DNA of 64,000 nucleotides from DASRIA01 sp963816975 (lineage in GTDB: Bacteria > Actinomycetota > Thermoleophilia > Solirubrobacterales > JBBDJG01). The stretch lies in the NCBI GenBank assembly GCA_963816975.1, contig CAWFMD010000006.1:1240001-1304000 (forward strand). Reading direction: 5' to 3'. Shown here in pieces: positions 35,082 to 42,406 of this stretch; position 1 is the first letter of the stretch; every line of letters begins with the position of its first letter. Both the position numbers and the translations under genes were made by a program. The notes under the pieces are model-generated. The model worked only from the letters and a program-made list of their open reading frames with translations, made no database searches and was not told the origin of the DNA.

Positions 35082-35527
35082 GCGTCGACGCCTGAGATCT
35101 CCTCCGCGATCCGTGCCGCGATGAACCCGATCAGAGCGGGGCCCTCGGGGATCGATGGCTCGATCATCGCGTCCCAGTCCGCGAGCGGCGGCGACTGCCC
35201 CCGCGCCAGTTCGTGCGCGCGGTCGGCGCACATGCGCGTGTAGGCGTCACGCAGTTCGTCGTCCCATGCCTCGACCCGCCGCACGAGCCGCCCGCGGGGA
35301 GCAACGAGCTTGGTGGGCTGTTCGACGACGCTGCCCTCCAGCTCGACCTCGTACAGCACGCGGCCCACCCACAGCGGCAGGTCGGACGCGCGGCATGCGT
35401 GGATGCCGCTGCGGCACGGATCGACGCGCGCATCGACCCATGCGCCGGGGGCGCCGCCCGGCAAGGGCCAGCTGAACCCGGTGAAGACGCTCGTCCCGTC
35501 GGTGCGCAGGAACTTGTAGGCGATCAT
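34988..35527 (-). CDS. Conserved protein of unknown function in the ECF operon
   Basis: 179 residues from the ATG at 35527, which overlaps the anti-sigma stop as ATGA and has GGAGG five bases upstream. I do not recognise a named family with confidence. Visible features: MIAYKFLRTDG start, a GFSWPLPGG aromatic motif, SGIHACRASDLPLW, then VGRVLYEVELEG and PRGRLVRRVEAWD, and a basic C-terminus. No signal peptide or membrane segment. Position as third gene after an ECF sigma and its anti-sigma suggests it is made with them. It may be an effector, or unrelated and simply read through. Confidence 0.7.
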   Translation of the reverse strand: MIAYKFLRTDGTSVFTGFSWPLPGGAPGAWVDARVDPCRSGIHACRASDLPLWVGRVLYEVELEGSVVEQPTKLVAPRGRLVRRVEAWDDELRDAYTRMCADRAHELARGQSPPLADWDAMIEPSIPEGPALIGFIAARIAEEISGVDAYHAERRGQTEWLVKRLGLGRRRGIRSRFRR

Positions 35528-35778
35528 GCCCGCCTCCATTCCCTGAAGGCCGTGACCAGCTGCTCACGGGTCTCGGGCGGCACGTCCTCCTCGGTGATCC
35601 GGCCGACCGTCGCGATCGTCGCTCGCATCTGGTCGACGTACCACACGCATCCCTCGCAGAAGTTCAGGTGCTGCTCGAAGAGCGCGGCCTCGTCCGGCGG
35701 CAGCGCGGTCTCCAGGTAGTCGGTCACGAGCTCCACGACCTCCTGACAGCTGATGTGCTCGTGGGAGTGCTCAGCCAT
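35524..35778 (-). CDS. Zinc-finger anti-sigma factor
   Basis: 84 residues. The zf-HC2/ZAS pattern is present: CQEVVELVTDYLETALPPDEAALFEQHLNFCEGC, i.e. a Cys near residue 11 and HxxxCxxC at about 37-44. There is no membrane segment, so it is a soluble, probably redox- or zinc-responsive anti-sigma of the RsrA kind. It overlaps the sigma gene by 8 bases and the following gene by 4, so all three should be translated together. The cognate partner is the ECF factor upstream. Confidence 0.9.
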   Translation of the reverse strand: MAEHSHEHISCQEVVELVTDYLETALPPDEAALFEQHLNFCEGCVWYVDQMRATIATVGRITEEDVPPETREQLVTAFREWRRA

Positions 35779-36442
35779 CGAGCTGCCTCTCGAGCGCGGC
35801 GCGCACGCGCGATCGTGCGCGGTGCAGCAGCACGCGCTGGTTGCCTTCGGACACCGCGAGCGCTTCGCACACCTCGTCGCTGCTCCAGCCCTGGATGTCG
35901 CGCAGGGTGATCACCTGGCGCTGCGCAGCCGGGAGCTCCTCGATCGCGGCCTTGATCACCCCAAGGGTCTCGCGCCCCGCCAGCGCCTCCTCGGGAAGCG
36001 TGGTCCAGTCGGTCGGATACCCGTTCCAGTGGCCGGGGAATGCGCCGTCCGCGCCGCGGAACCGGTCAGGGTCGACGGCCGCCTCCGCGCCCGCCGGTGC
36101 CAGGGAGGAGAACGGCACGATGCGGGCCTCGCGCCCACCCCGGGTCATCGCCGTGTTCACGAGGATCCTGAGGATCCAGGTCTTCAGCGAGGAGCGGCCC
36201 TCGAAGCGGTCGAGGCCGTTCAGCACCCCGATCCACGCGTCCTGTACGACCTCCTCGGCTACCGCGCGGGTTTTCACGTAACCGCGCGCCACCGAGAGCA
36301 TGGTGGCGTGGTAGCTGCCGACGAGCGACTCGAAGGCAAGCTCGTCGCCGGCGCGCAGGCGCTCAAGCAACTCGGCGTCCTCGGCCGAGGGCGTTGCAAC
36401 CGGGTTCTCGACTTGGGGATGCGCCACGGCGTCGCCGGGCAT
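35771..36442 (-). CDS. ECF-type RNA polymerase sigma factor
   Basis: 223 residues. Region 2 is FESLVGSYHATMLSVARGYVKTRAVAEEVVQDAWIGVLNGLDRFEGRSSLKTWILRILVNTA (about 37-100). Region 4 is ELPAAQRQVITLRDIQGWSSDEVCEALAVSEGNQRVLLHRARSRVR (about 165-212). The linker between them is about 60 residues and rich in Pro and acidic residues. It would direct RNA polymerase to stress or envelope promoters under control of the overlapping zinc anti-sigma. No autoregulated promoter could be picked out in the 16 bases upstream. Confidence 0.95.
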   Translation of the reverse strand: MPGDAVAHPQVENPVATPSAEDAELLERLRAGDELAFESLVGSYHATMLSVARGYVKTRAVAEEVVQDAWIGVLNGLDRFEGRSSLKTWILRILVNTAMTRGGREARIVPFSSLAPAGAEAAVDPDRFRGADGAFPGHWNGYPTDWTTLPEEALAGRETLGVIKAAIEELPAAQRQVITLRDIQGWSSDEVCEALAVSEGNQRVLLHRARSRVRAALERQLDG

Positions 36443-36458
36443 CAGTCTCCCATAGCGC

Positions 36459-36650
36459 TCAAGCGTTACGGGAGGCCGTGACCTCGCTGTCGCCGTTCGG
36501 CGACACCTCGGCCAGCCGCTGGTGCAGGCGCTCCCGCAGCTCGTCGGCGGAATACGTGCGCTGGGCCCGGCGCTTGCGGGCGACGACCACGCCGGTCGCC
36601 GCCACCCCCGCGAGTCCGGCGAGTCCGACGATCTTCCAGGGGACGTGCAT
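36459..36650 (-). CDS. Small single-pass membrane protein
   Basis: 63 residues from the ATG at 36650. One hydrophobic helix (WKIVGLAGLAGVAATGVVVA, residues about 4-23) is followed by a strongly basic RKRRAQRT and an acidic helical tail with LRERLHQRLAEV. Inside-positive rule puts the tail in the cytoplasm. No family recognised. It lies 16 bases before the sigma factor gene on the same strand and may be the first gene of that operon. Confidence 0.6.
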   Translation of the reverse strand: MHVPWKIVGLAGLAGVAATGVVVARKRRAQRTYSADELRERLHQRLAEVSPNGDSEVTASRNA

Positions 36651-36672
36651 CGGAGTGCGTAGGTTATGGCCC

Positions 36673-37284
36673 GTGAACGATGCTGCGCTGGACCTGGACG
36701 AGGCGGTCGCCACGGCTGCGACCGGCGACATCTGGCTATTTCGCGGCAGGTCCGTGGCCGACCGCGCGATCCGGGCCGTCACGAACAGCCCGGTCAACCA
36801 TGTCGGCATGGCCGTCGCGCTCGATGACCTGCCACCGCTGCTGTGGCACGCCGAGCTCGGCCGTTCCCTGCCCGACGTGTGGACCGGGGAGCGCCAGCGC
36901 GGGGTGCAGCTCCATCCCCTGCGCGCCGCCGTGACGACCTGGAACGAGCGCTACGGGCAGAGAGCGTGGATCCGTCAGCTCGCGGGAGGCACTGTCGAGC
37001 GTCACCACGAGGACCGGCTGATGGAGGTGATCGCCCGCTACGACGGCCGCCCGTTCCCCACGAGCCTCGGCCTTGCGCGGCGCTGGCTGAATGGCCGCGT
37101 GCGCCGCGCGTCGTCGCTGGAGACGATCTACTGCGCGGAGCTGGTCGCCACCACCTACCAGCACATGGGCCTGCTCCCCGGCGGCCGGCCGGCCAGCTGG
37201 TATGACCCCGGCAGGTTCTGGAGCGGCGATCGCATCGAACTGATGCCTCCATTCGCGCTCGCGGATGAGGTTGCGGTGCGGTGA
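36673..37284 (+). CDS. YiiX/YaeF-like permuted papain-fold hydrolase
   Basis: 203 residues from a GTG at 36673; the long open frame upstream is antisense to the sigma operon. Signature segments are ATGDIWLFRGRSVADRAIRAVTNSPVNHVGMAVAL, with the catalytic His of NHVGMAV near residue 42, and later SLETIYCAELVATTYQHMGLL with the catalytic Cys near residue 156. This reversed His...Cys order marks the permuted NlpC/P60-related C92 (DUF830) family. Members act on amide or ester bonds in cell wall or lipids. No signal peptide is seen. Substrate unknown. Confidence 0.75.
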   Translation: MNDAALDLDEAVATAATGDIWLFRGRSVADRAIRAVTNSPVNHVGMAVALDDLPPLLWHAELGRSLPDVWTGERQRGVQLHPLRAAVTTWNERYGQRAWIRQLAGGTVERHHEDRLMEVIARYDGRPFPTSLGLARRWLNGRVRRASSLETIYCAELVATTYQHMGLLPGGRPASWYDPGRFWSGDRIELMPPFALADEVAVR

Positions 37285-37351
37285 GGTCTCACGGAACGCG
37301 TGCCGCGTAGCGTTAGGGGAGTAAGCGGCCTGGTCCACGACTGGAGGAGAC

Positions 37352-38182
37352 ATGCCCGAGCGGTCCCAGCAACAGAAGGCCGAAGAGTTTCGCGCCCTGC
37401 ATCGAGGCGAGCCATTCGTGATCCCGAATCCGTGGGACGCCGGCTCTGCGAAGGTGCTGGCCGCGCTGGGCTTCAAGGCGCTCGCGACCACCAGCGGCGG
37501 CTTCGCGTTCACGCTCGGCCGCCTCGACGGCGATGTCACCGTCGACGAGGTGATCGACCACACCGGCGCGCTCGCGCGGGCGACGCACCTCCCCATCTCG
37601 GTCGACATGGAGAACGGATACGGGCCGGATCCGGAGGATGCGGCGCGGGCGGTGACGCGCGCCGCGGAGGCGGGCGCGGTCGGGGGATCGATCGAGGACT
37701 ACGACCCGGAAGGCAGGATCTACGACGCCGCGCACGCCACCGAGCGGGTGGCCGCGGCCGCCGAGGCAGCCGCGCGAGCAGGCTTCCCGTTCACCCTCAC
37801 CGCCCGCGCCGAGAACCACCTGCGCGGCAATCCGGACCTCGATGACACGATCGCCCGTCTGCAGGCCTACGAGCGCGCCGGCGCGGATGTGCTGTACGCG
37901 CCCAGGCTGCGCACCCGCGATGAGATCCACGCCGTCTGCGACGCTGTTTCGAAGCCGGTCAACGTGCTTGCGCTCCCTGGGATGTCGGTGCGCGAGATCG
38001 CTGCCGCCGGCGGCCGGCGCATCAGCGTCGGGAGCCAACTCGCGTGGGTCGCCGTACACGCCATGGCGCAGGCGGCCGAACAGATCCGGGATGCCGGCGA
38101 CTTTTCGGTGCTCGACGTGCGCGTCCCGGTGAAGGCGTGGTTGGACGCCGGCGGCCCTACAGCCCCAGCTGCTTCCCGATGA
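37352..38182 (+). CDS. Isocitrate lyase/PEP mutase family protein
   Basis: 276 residues, ATG preceded by GGAGGAGA. The TIM-barrel carries FVIPNPWDAGSAKVLAALGFKALATTSGG, SVDMENGYG (metal-binding Asp region, about 83-91), GSIEDYDPEGRIYD and FTLTARAENHLRG. The active loop lacks the KKCGH motif of true isocitrate lyase and of PEP mutase, as in the oxaloacetate-hydrolase/2-methylisocitrate-lyase-like group. It probably cleaves or forms a C-C bond next to a carboxylate. It overlaps the converging acyl-CoA dehydrogenase by 26 bases. Confidence 0.85.
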   Translation: MPERSQQQKAEEFRALHRGEPFVIPNPWDAGSAKVLAALGFKALATTSGGFAFTLGRLDGDVTVDEVIDHTGALARATHLPISVDMENGYGPDPEDAARAVTRAAEAGAVGGSIEDYDPEGRIYDAAHATERVAAAAEAAARAGFPFTLTARAENHLRGNPDLDDTIARLQAYERAGADVLYAPRLRTRDEIHAVCDAVSKPVNVLALPGMSVREIAAAGGRRISVGSQLAWVAVHAMAQAAEQIRDAGDFSVLDVRVPVKAWLDAGGPTAPAASR

Positions 38183-39308
38183 TCTCCTTCATGATCTCGT
38201 CGGTGCCGCCGCCGATCGGGCCCAGGCGCGCATCCCGCAGCGCGCGCTCCACGTCGTACTCGCGCATGTACCCGTAGCCGCCGTGGATCTGCACCGCCTC
38301 GTCGGCGACCTCGACCGCCGCGCGGCACGCCAGCAGCTTCGCCATCGAGACCTCCTTCAGCGCGTCCTGGCCTGACACGAACAGTCGCAGTCCCTGGTAG
38401 GTCAGGTCGCGGCATGCCTGGATCTTCACCGCCATCTCGGCGAGCTTGTGGCGGATCGCCTGGAAGTGGCCGATCGAGCGGCCGAACGCCTCGCGCTCCA
38501 GGGCGTACTCCAGGGTCCGTTCGAACGTCGCCTGCATCCCGCCGACGGCGCCCAGCGCCATCGCGAGCCGCTCCCACTGGAAGTTGGACATGATCAGGTA
38601 GAAGCCCTTGTGCTCCTCGCCGAGCAGGTTCTCCGCGGGCACGCGCACGTCAGAGAACGCCAGCTCGCCCGTGTCCGACGCGTGCCAGCCCAGCTTCTCG
38701 AGCTTGCTCGTGACCTCGAAGCCCGGCATCCCCTTCTCGATCACCAGGAACGAGAGGCCGTGGTGGCCGCCCTCCTGCGTCGTCTTCACCGCGGTCACGT
38801 AGAAGTCCGCCCGCACGCCGTTGGTGATGAATGTCTTCGAGCCGTTCACGACGTATTCGCCGTTTTCGCGCCGCGCAAAGGTCTTCAGTCCGGCGACGTC
38901 CGACCCGGCGCCCGGCTCGGTGATCGCCAGCGCGCCGACCTTGTCGCCCTTCAGCCCCGGCACGATCCAGCGCTGCTTCTGCTCCTCCGTGCCGAACTTC
39001 AGGATGGGCGGCATCGCGATCCCCGTGTGACCTCCGATCCCGGCCGCCACCCCGCCGGACCCGCAGCGCGCCATCTCCTCTGCGAATACCGCGCCGTGCA
39101 CCGTGTCGCCGCCCTGGCCGCCGTACTCCTCGGGATACGAGATTCCGAGGAAGCCCAGATCGCCCATCCGCTTGAACAGGGAGAGCGGGAACTCGCGCGC
39201 CTCCTCCCACTCGGGCGCGTGCGGGCGGATCTCCCGCTCGACGAACGTGCGCAGCGACTCGCGCAGCGCCTCGTGCTCCTCGGTGAAGGGCGGGACCAGC
39301 GCGCTCAC
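38157..39308 (-). CDS. Acyl-CoA dehydrogenase
   Basis: 383 residues, GTG start sharing a 4-base overlap with the SnoaL-like gene. Flavoprotein motifs: ALAITEPGAGSDVAGLKTFARR, NGSKTFITNGVRADFY, ERLAMALGAVGGMQATFERTLEYALEREAFGRSIGHFQAIRHKLAEM, and the C-terminal QIHGGYGYMREYDVERALRDARLGPIGGGTDEI. The usual catalytic Glu region is intact around the GGYGYMREY segment. It oxidises an acyl-CoA to the 2-enoyl-CoA with FAD, passing electrons to ETF. About 50% identical by eye to the second dehydrogenase at 40313-41500, so likely an old duplication. Confidence 0.94.
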   Translation of the reverse strand: MSALVPPFTEEHEALRESLRTFVEREIRPHAPEWEEAREFPLSLFKRMGDLGFLGISYPEEYGGQGGDTVHGAVFAEEMARCGSGGVAAGIGGHTGIAMPPILKFGTEEQKQRWIVPGLKGDKVGALAITEPGAGSDVAGLKTFARRENGEYVVNGSKTFITNGVRADFYVTAVKTTQEGGHHGLSFLVIEKGMPGFEVTSKLEKLGWHASDTGELAFSDVRVPAENLLGEEHKGFYLIMSNFQWERLAMALGAVGGMQATFERTLEYALEREAFGRSIGHFQAIRHKLAEMAVKIQACRDLTYQGLRLFVSGQDALKEVSMAKLLACRAAVEVADEAVQIHGGYGYMREYDVERALRDARLGPIGGGTDEIMKEIIGKQLGL

Positions 39309-39793
39309 GGGCGCACCCGATCCTGCGCCCCGGGGCCGGCGCCGTCGCGCTCACGCACGGCGTCCCACTGCTCGAGCGTGGCGTGCCCGCGGCCGGAGTG
39401 GTCGAATCCCAGCAGGTCGCCGCGCCGGTTCTTGGCGTCGGAGTGGTGGTATGCGCGCACCTCGGCGATCAGGCCGTCGCGCACCACGAACCACTCGGTC
39501 CCGCGGTCGATGCGCTGTTCCATGTCGTGGCGCGGATCGCGCCACAGCATGGTCCACTCGATCACGACCTGGTCGCCGGACTCGATGCCGTGCTCGAGGT
39601 GCCAGCTCGCGTCCAGGTGCTTCACGCCCTGCTCGGTGATCTCCCCGATTTCGCGTGCGCTGCGGTGCGGCCCGAGGCGCGTGTAGAAGTGGTTCGCATC
39701 GGGCTGGAAGTGGCGCGCGACCTTGTCGACGTCGCCGGTGTTGAGGTCGCGGTAGTAGGCGCGCACGCGCTCGAGCGGGGTGAACTCGCTCAT
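39305..39793 (-). CDS. SnoaL/NTF2-like domain protein
   Basis: 162 residues from the ATG at 39793. It has the cone-shaped NTF2-like pattern: LERVRAYYRDLNTGDVDKVARHFQPDANHFYTRLG, a middle helix, then strands VVIEWTMLWRDP and GTEWFVVRDGLIAEVRAYHHSD. Such proteins are small cyclases, isomerases or hydratases, or just ligand-binding partners. It sits between a GNAT gene and an acyl-CoA dehydrogenase with 4-base overlaps on both sides, so it is probably part of that pathway. Active residues cannot be assigned. Confidence 0.8.
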   Translation of the reverse strand: MSEFTPLERVRAYYRDLNTGDVDKVARHFQPDANHFYTRLGPHRSAREIGEITEQGVKHLDASWHLEHGIESGDQVVIEWTMLWRDPRHDMEQRIDRGTEWFVVRDGLIAEVRAYHHSDAKNRRGDLLGFDHSGRGHATLEQWDAVRERDGAGPGAQDRVRP

Positions 39794-40257
39794 CGCGGGT
39801 CCCGCGGTGGCTCGGGCGTCGCCGGCGGCTCGCTCAAATAGCGCCCGAAGTGGAAGCTCGTCACCCGGTACTGCTCGCGGAAGTAGAAGCGGTGGGCGTC
39901 GCCGCGGTGCACTCCCGAGTCCAGCTGGACCGACCCACACCCCTCGTCGCGGGCCTTCTGCACGAGGTAGTCGTTCAGCCGCTGCCCGTAGCCGCGCGAC
40001 CGCCACCGCTCGGCCGTCACCAGGTCGTCGACGTACAGGTGCCGCCCCGAGATCAGGTTGGTCGTGACCCGGTACCCGGTCACGGCCCGCACGTCGTCGC
40101 CGTCGTCCAGCACGGCGGCCACGCGATAGCCCTGCGGGTGCGCCTCGCGGTACAGCCGCGAGAACTCATCGAGCGACAGATGCGTCCGCAACTCCCGCAT
40201 CACCTCGAAAGCGTGGGGGAGGCGCGGATCGTCCGGGGCAATCTCGGCGATGGTCAT
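39790..40257 (-). CDS. GNAT family N-acetyltransferase
   Basis: 155 residues from the ATG at 40257; a TTG four codons up is less likely. Acetyl-CoA binding motif A is YVDDLVTAERWRSRGYGQRLNDYLVQKA (residues about 74-101, with R-S-R-G-Y-G), followed by GCGSVQLDSGVHRGDAHRFYFREQYRVTSFHF. It acetylates an amine or acyl-transfers to a small molecule. Translationally coupled to the SnoaL-like gene downstream. Substrate unknown. Confidence 0.88.
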   Translation of the reverse strand: MTIAEIAPDDPRLPHAFEVMRELRTHLSLDEFSRLYREAHPQGYRVAAVLDDGDDVRAVTGYRVTTNLISGRHLYVDDLVTAERWRSRGYGQRLNDYLVQKARDEGCGSVQLDSGVHRGDAHRFYFREQYRVTSFHFGRYLSEPPATPEPPRDPR

Positions 40258-40312
40258 GGGAGTGAACAACGGAACGCTGGTCGGGCGTAGGACCCGGCCG
40301 CAGAGCGCTTGG

Positions 40313-41500
40313 TCAAAGTCCGTACGAGCGGCCGATCACCTCGAGCATGATCTCGTCCGTCCCCGCCCCGATCCGGTTCAGCCGCATGTCGCGCCAGGCC
40401 CGCTCGACGCCGTACTCCTTCATGTAGCCGTAGCCGCCGTGGATCTGCACGCACTCGTCGCAGACCTCGAACCCGATCCGCGACGCGTACAGCTTCGCCA
40501 TCGAGATCTCGCGCACCGGGTACTCCCCGTTCTGCACGCGCCACGCGGTCGTGTAGACCATCTGGCGCGCGGCCTCGATCTTGGTCGCCATCTCCGCGAA
40601 CTTATGGCGGATCGCCTGGAAGCGGCCGATCGGCCGGCCGAACGCGTTGCGCTCGCGGGCGTACTCGAGGGTCGTGTCGAACACGCGCTGCGCGCCCGCA
40701 ACCGATCCCGCGGCGCCGATCAGGCGCTCACCCTGCAGCTCCCACATGATGTGGTAGAAGCCCTTGCCTTCCTCGCCGACCAGGTGCTCGACCGGCACTC
40801 GTACGTCCTCGAAGGTCAGCTCCGCGGTGTCGGAGGAGTGCATCCCGAGCTTCTCGAGCTTGCGCGACACGTGAAACCCGGGGGTGTCCTTCGGCACCAC
40901 GAACAACGAGAATCCGTCGTAGCCCGCGTCCGAGTCCGTCTTCGTGACCAGCACGATGAAGTCGGCCCGCACGCCGTTCGTGATGAACGTCTTGGAGCCG
41001 TTGATCACGTACTCGTCGCCGTCGCGCACCGCCCGCGTCCGGATTCCCGCGACGTCGGAACCGGCGCCGGGCTCGGTGATGCCAAGCGAGGAGATCATCT
41101 CGCCCTTGATCGAGGGCACGAGGTAGGTCTGCTTGAGGTACTCCGAGCCGAACTTGAGGATCGGCGGCGTCGCCATGTCGGTGTGGACCGCGACGCCCAT
41201 CGCAAGCCCACCGTTGTTGGAGTGTGCCATCGCCTCGCCGCGCATCAGCGACATGAAGTAGTCGCCGCCCTGGCCGCCGTACTCCTCGGGGAAGTACACG
41301 CCCAGGAAGCCCAGCTCGCCCATCCGCTTGAACACCGAGTCGGGGAAGCCGCTCTCCTCCCACTCGTCGGAGTGGGGCGCCAGCTCCTTCCGGCAGAACG
41401 TCTGGATCGTCTCGCGCAGCTGCTCGTGCTCGTCGCTGATGCAGAAGTGGCGCTTCGGTGCGCTGAAGTCGGGCTTGATCTCGGTCGCGGCAGTCGCCAT
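40313..41500 (-). CDS. Acyl-CoA dehydrogenase
   Basis: 395 residues, ATG start with a clear N-terminus (KRHFCISDEHEQLRETIQTF). Motifs: LGITEPGAGSDVAGIRTRA, NGSKTFITNGVRADFIVL, ERLIGAAGSVAGAQRVFDTTLEYARERNAFGRPIGRFQAIRHKFAEM, QIHGGYGYMKEYGVERAWRDMRLNRIGAGTDEIM. Same subfamily as the dehydrogenase at 38157. It diverges from the enoyl-CoA hydratase-carboxylase operon across a 118-base gap with a promoter and a palindrome. Dehydrogenase and hydratase would perform successive steps. Confidence 0.94.
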   Translation of the reverse strand: MATAATEIKPDFSAPKRHFCISDEHEQLRETIQTFCRKELAPHSDEWEESGFPDSVFKRMGELGFLGVYFPEEYGGQGGDYFMSLMRGEAMAHSNNGGLAMGVAVHTDMATPPILKFGSEYLKQTYLVPSIKGEMISSLGITEPGAGSDVAGIRTRAVRDGDEYVINGSKTFITNGVRADFIVLVTKTDSDAGYDGFSLFVVPKDTPGFHVSRKLEKLGMHSSDTAELTFEDVRVPVEHLVGEEGKGFYHIMWELQGERLIGAAGSVAGAQRVFDTTLEYARERNAFGRPIGRFQAIRHKFAEMATKIEAARQMVYTTAWRVQNGEYPVREISMAKLYASRIGFEVCDECVQIHGGYGYMKEYGVERAWRDMRLNRIGAGTDEIMLEVIGRSYGL

Positions 41501-41527
41501 CTGTGAAAACCTCCGGGCTCGGTGCGC

Positions 41528-41556
41528 TTGACAGACGCTTGCAGGAAAGCTACAAG
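41528..41556 (+). promoter_or_regulatory. Promoter of the hydratase-carboxylase-BKACE operon
   Basis: A consensus -35 TTGACA (41528-41533), exactly 17 bases, then TACAAG (41551-41556, 4 of 6 to TATAAT). Transcription would start near 41563, leaving a leader of about 56 bases that holds the palindrome at 41577-41592 and the GGAGGAG ribosome site. It is the best sigma-70 type promoter seen in the window. Confidence 0.65.
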
Positions 41557-41576
41557 AGGCCCGGGAAAAAGTAAAC

Positions 41577-41592
41577 AGTAGGACTTCCTACT
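41577..41592. promoter_or_regulatory. Palindromic operator in the divergent gap
   Basis: AGTAGGA-CT-TCCTACT, perfect 7-bp arms, just downstream of the predicted transcription start, with outer GTAA...TTAC also matching after a short break. Placement suits a roadblock repressor or a shared divergent operator. The MerR-type regulator at the end of this operon (46996) or the TetR at 49091 are the nearest candidate binders. Confidence 0.6.
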
Positions 41593-41618
41593 TACCGCAA
41601 CGACGAGGAGGAGACGTT

Positions 41619-42404
41619 CTGCCCGACTTCCAGACGCTGCGCTACGCGGTCGACGACCACGTCGCCACGATCACGCTGAACCAGCCGGACAACCGCAACG
41701 CCCTCTCGAACGAGCTGCTGACGGAGCTGATCGCGGCGTTCGAGGCGGCGCGCGACGACGCGGAGGTGCGCGTGGTGGTGCTCACCTCCTCGCACGAGAC
41801 GACTTTCTCCTCGGGCGCGAACCTCGCGGGCTTCGCGGCCGACGTGCCGCTGATCCACCGCCACCTCGGCACGGCCCGGTTCCCGCAGCTGTTTCGCCTG
41901 ATCGGCGAGCTCGGCAAGCCGACCGTCTGTGCGGCGAACGGGCACGTATTGGCGGGTGCGCTCGGCATCGCACTCGCATGCGACCTGATAGTCGCGAAGG
42001 AGGGGGCGACGTTCGGAACGCCGGAGATCAACGTGGGCGCGTTCCCCTTCATGATCATGGCGCTGATCTACCGCAACGTGCCGCGCAAGAAGACGACGGA
42101 GCTGCTGCTGCTCGGCGAGCGCATCGACGCGCGCGAGGCGGAGCGAATCGGGATCGTGAACCGCGTCGTGCCCGCGGCGGAGTTCGACGCCGCGGTGGCC
42201 GATTGGGCGCAGAAGCTCGCCTCCAAATCACCGCTGATCATGCGCCTCGGCAAGGATGCGATGTTCCGCCAGCAGGACATGGCGTTCGTCGACGCGCTCG
42301 ACTACCTGCGCGCGCAGCTCGGCCTCGCGATGTCGACGGAGGACATCGTGGAGGGAGTGCAGGCCTTCTTCGAAAAACGTGAACCCCAGTGGAAAGGTCG
42401 GTAG
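41619..42404 (+). CDS. Enoyl-CoA hydratase/isomerase family protein with apparent CTG start
   Basis: 261 residues if read from the CTG at 41619. The crotonase N-terminus (DHVATITLNQPDNRNALSNELLTEL) is encoded in frame before the first GTG at 41766, so that start would remove an essential part. Upstream in frame there is no ATG, GTG or TTG back through the palindrome. A GGAGGAG site sits 5 bases before the CTG (LPDFQTLRY). Oxyanion segments are FSSGANLAGF and NGHVLAGALGIALACDLIVA; FGTPEINVGAFPFMIM follows. C-term EGVQAFFEKREPQWKGR is typical. It may hydrate methylglutaconyl-CoA-like or other enoyl-CoA. Confidence 0.85.
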   Translation: MPDFQTLRYAVDDHVATITLNQPDNRNALSNELLTELIAAFEAARDDAEVRVVVLTSSHETTFSSGANLAGFAADVPLIHRHLGTARFPQLFRLIGELGKPTVCAANGHVLAGALGIALACDLIVAKEGATFGTPEINVGAFPFMIMALIYRNVPRKKTTELLLLGERIDAREAERIGIVNRVVPAAEFDAAVADWAQKLASKSPLIMRLGKDAMFRQQDMAFVDALDYLRAQLGLAMSTEDIVEGVQAFFEKREPQWKGR

Positions 42405-42406
42405 AG

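Noticed and set aside
36394..36672. A longer N-terminus for the YiiX-like protein
   Set aside because: This part is antisense to the sigma factor and small membrane genes and is not like the family; the GTG at 36673 starts just before the conserved fold.
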